Source: Arenicellales bacterium (GTDB lineage: Bacteria > Pseudomonadota > Gammaproteobacteria > Arenicellales > JAANXG01). From it: a stretch of 36,793 bases of DNA. Below, in pieces: positions 34,101 to 36,793 of this stretch. Location of the stretch: NCBI GenBank assembly GCA_030066885.1, contig JASJAT010000037.1, positions 1 through 36,793 on the forward strand, written 5' to 3'. Position 1 is the first letter of the stretch; each line of letters begins with the position of its first letter. The notes beneath the pieces are model-generated. The model searched no databases. It was not told the origin of the DNA and saw only the letters and a list, made by a program, of their open reading frames with translations. Both the position numbers and the translations under genes were made by a program.

Positions 34101-34658
34101 GTATACCTTGACAAACAACATGCAGATTTGTCAGAAGCCCTGGCCACTTTGGAATCGGTGATTCAGAAGATAGACCGAGAAACCAAGGTGAGATTCAAGG
34201 AAACATTCGAAAACCTGAATGTTCGCTTTCAGCAGTTCTTCCCTAGACTCTTCGGCGGCGGCAGCGCATATCTCGAATTGACTGGCACCGACCTTTTGGA
34301 AACCGGGGTAGCGGTCATGGCCCGGCCACCCGGAAAACGGAACAGTACAATACATTTACTATCCGGTGGTGAAAAAGCATTGACGGCCGTGGCACTATTG
34401 TTTGCCTTCTTTGATTTGAATCCAGCTCCTTTTTGTATCCTTGACGAGGTGGATGCGCCACTGGACGATGCAAACGTTGAACGTTACACGGAATTGCTCA
34501 ATACGCTGTCAGATCGAACTCAACTCATTTTCATTACCCACAACAAGATAACCATGGAAAGTGCACACATCTTAATTGGCGTTACAATGATGGAGCCCGG
34601 GGTGTCTCGCCTGGTATCGGTTGACGTGGAAGAAGCGGTACAGATGGCTGCACAATGA
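31158..34658 (+). CDS. smc: SMC chromosome-condensation ATPase
   Basis: The 1166-aa product is a full-length SMC. The N-terminal ATPase half has [20 protein letters not shown] (Walker A). Long coiled-coil arms run at about 165-490 and 660-990. A hinge lies at about 500-650 ([20 protein letters not shown] at its start). The C-terminal half has [19 protein letters not shown] (signature) and [18 protein letters not shown] (Walker B). With ScpA and ScpB it organises and segregates the chromosome; those genes are not here. The ATG lacks a visible ribosome site. The stop overlaps the zipA start (ATGA). Confidence 0.97.
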   Translation: [1166 protein letters not shown]

Positions 34659-35884
34659 TAGAGCTGCAAACAGCGTTGCTTATTGCGGGTATCGTAGTTT
34701 TCGTTGTGGTTGCAGTGGTTTCCTATGATCGATATAAATCGAGTCGGAAGAAGAATGAGGTGAGTGAAAAAGATGTTGATGAAAGCAACTCCATTATTCA
34801 CCCACGGCGACAGCGACCCTCTTTTTTCGATAGGCAACCTTTTTGGTCATCGTCTCCGACCGGCCGGGTAGAACCTCAAATCGAATCAGTCTCCGGAGAA
34901 GAAGAGCAGCCGGAAAGCGAAGAGAAAGTGGAGGATGTACAGATCGGCGACAGCGAGACTATACGGGAAAGAATGGATACAGCTCAGCAACCGGCGCAAG
35001 ACACTTCCCTAGCCACAGAAGTTGATGGCGGTGGTTTAAGGCAAGAGGAACCTGATCTCGAAGATGAGCTGCCGATAGAACTGGTGGCACGTATTCCAGG
35101 TGAAAATGTCATAAATCGGGACACCGTGCTTGGAATATATCGACAATTTGAGTTTGATATAAAAAAGCAACACAAAATATTTGGCTTACTGCATCCGGAA
35201 AAAAAGTGGTGCAATCTGGAAAGGCAACCTGAATCCGCTCAATTCACGGATGTGGGTATCGCAGTACAACTGGCTGATCGATCAGGTGCCATCACGGAAA
35301 GTGAGCTGAACCACTTTTCGCAAATGGTTTTACGCTTTGCCGAGGTTTTCGGCAGGCGCTTCAAATTCTCCATCTCCTTAAACGATGCGCTTGAACACGC
35401 GCGCAAACTGGATGAGTTTTGTAAAAACTATGACGCGGTAGCAATCTTGAACATAGTTGGAAGAAATGGAGATTTGAAAGGGTCAGATATACATCGGTGC
35501 GCCAGGGACATGGGCTTACTTTTTACCCAACGTTCGATATATGAAAAACGTCGCCCCAATGTACATGGTGGGGAGTTGCACTATAGTTTGGCGAGTTTAC
35601 AGAAAAATGGGGAGTTGCCTAGTAACTCGGGATTTACGACGAGCGGCATCACCCTTTTCATGAATATTCCACGCTCGGAAAACCCACCGCAAATCTTCAA
35701 CGAAATGGTTGCCGATGCAAAAGAACTATGTGAACGGCTGGATGGAAAGCTGGTCGACCACAACCTCAGAGGCATGACCCAAAAAGGCCTCAAGCGCATA
35801 GGTCAACAAATACGGCAGATAGCACAAGAAATGGAAAGCAAAGGAGTGCAGCCGGGAAGTGAAAAAACGTTACGTCTTTTTTAA
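34655..35884 (+). CDS. zipA: Cell-division protein ZipA, long form
   Basis: The 409-aa product has a membrane anchor at residues 6-23 (ALLIAGIVVFVVVAVVSY), an acidic linker (about 30-140), and a C-terminal FtsZ-binding domain (about 260-400; VAILNIVGRNGDLKGSDIHR, FTTSGITLFMNIPRSENPP, NEMVADAKELCERLDGKLVD). Residues about 141-258 form an extra region (IELVARIPGE, HKIFGLLHPEKKWCNLE, FTDVGIAVQLADRSGAITES) that looks like a diverged second copy of the ZipA domain. I associate this layout, and the RLF end, with betaproteobacterial ZipA. It tethers FtsZ to the inner membrane. It overlaps smc by four bases and is 236 bases from ligA. Confidence 0.87.
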   Translation: MIELQTALLIAGIVVFVVVAVVSYDRYKSSRKKNEVSEKDVDESNSIIHPRRQRPSFFDRQPFWSSSPTGRVEPQIESVSGEEEQPESEEKVEDVQIGDSETIRERMDTAQQPAQDTSLATEVDGGGLRQEEPDLEDELPIELVARIPGENVINRDTVLGIYRQFEFDIKKQHKIFGLLHPEKKWCNLERQPESAQFTDVGIAVQLADRSGAITESELNHFSQMVLRFAEVFGRRFKFSISLNDALEHARKLDEFCKNYDAVAILNIVGRNGDLKGSDIHRCARDMGLLFTQRSIYEKRRPNVHGGELHYSLASLQKNGELPSNSGFTTSGITLFMNIPRSENPPQIFNEMVADAKELCERLDGKLVDHNLRGMTQKGLKRIGQQIRQIAQEMESKGVQPGSEKTLRLF

Positions 35885-35927
35885 CCCGTATATTGCATCA
35901 GAGCCCTGAATGCTGGCCCCGGCCAGA

Positions 35928-35966
35928 GTCATTGCGAGGCCGTATCAGCGGCTGCGGCAATCCAGG
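35928..35966. repeat. GTCATTGCGAGG...GGCAATCC dispersed element, single copy
   Basis: GTCATTGCGAGGCC (left) and GGCTGCGGCAATCC (right) bracket a short centre. The outer ATTGC/GCAAT words are inverted and the inner GGCC/GGCT words partly so. I recall very similar elements scattered in many unrelated bacterial genomes. No other copy is in the window. Confidence 0.6.
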
Positions 35967-35977
35967 TAGCTAAAAAA

Positions 35978-36060
35978 TGAAAGTTGAAAGAACCTGTTTT
36001 CCGAATAAATGTTTTAGGTTTCAATATTTCACTTTTTACTTTGAACTTTGCACTTTTAAC
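35978..36060. repeat. AAAGTTGAAAGT-type inverted repeat upstream of ligA
   Basis: TGAAAGTTGAAAG on the left faces ACTTTTTACTTTGAACTTTG and CACTTTTAAC on the right. It sits in the zipA-ligA gap and, with the preceding element, fills most of its 235 bases. Confidence 0.75.
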
Positions 36061-36089
36061 TCGTTTGCTCGGTGCGATATGCGGGTTAA

Positions 36090-36793
<704 letters not shown>

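Overview
The window is a stretch of ordinary chromosome from a proteobacterium, most likely a deep-branching gammaproteobacterium. Pointers to this are a DjlA-type co-chaperone, SufE, an OmpA-type porin, and the smc-zipA-ligA order; the ZipA protein has a long architecture that I associate with betaproteobacteria as much as gammaproteobacteria, so a position near the Gamma/Beta boundary is a fair reading. No rRNA, tRNA, CRISPR array, transposase, integrase or phage gene was recognised. Several genes appear to use TTG or GTG starts.

Layout. 1-4.4 kb: the end of an alanyl-tRNA editing gene (cut by the window edge), a CBS-pair protein, a small terminated RNA candidate, an orphan 78-aa gene on the minus strand, the frameshifted 3' remnant of a histidine/aromatic ammonia-lyase, an amidase, a small coiled-coil protein and an AIG2-type gamma-glutamylcyclotransferase. 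4.4-9.3 kb: a DMT-family exporter, a Nu-class-like glutathione transferase, a cysteine-rich lipoprotein, a bactofilin/methyltransferase-like pair on the minus strand, and an OmpA-family porin with a clear terminator. 9.6-14.9 kb: a tightly packed plus-strand cluster of M24 peptidase, Fe-S flavoprotein of the trimethylamine-dehydrogenase type, serine/threonine dehydratase, membrane-anchored unknown and ChaC-type cyclotransferase. This is the most interesting accessory unit and may degrade an N-methylated or cyclic amino-acid-like solute. 15.2-22.8 kb: Nudix hydrolase, cysS-sufE (overlapping), gltX, pyrC (minus) and thrS. 22.8-31 kb: M23 endopeptidase, FKBP isomerase, DUF2726 protein, adk (minus), retropepsin-like protease, djlA, small secreted protein, PhyH dioxygenase, quinone oxidoreductase, queF (minus). 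31.2-36.8 kb: smc-zipA-ligA, with ligA cut by the right edge.

The intergenic gaps are unusually rich in short dispersed repeats. At least four families recur within 36 kb: REP-like palindromes (GTAGGAGCGGCGCC type), about 90-130-bp imperfect inverted repeats with CGCCAAG/GCAAAG ends, AAAGTTGAAAGT-type inverted repeats, and CTAGT/ACTAG-rich repeats. A single GTCATTGCGAGG...GGCAATCC element is also present. One copy of the CGCCAAG family runs into the beginning of the M23 peptidase gene and encodes part of its signal peptide.

All calls come from reading the sequence and from family knowledge; no database search was possible.
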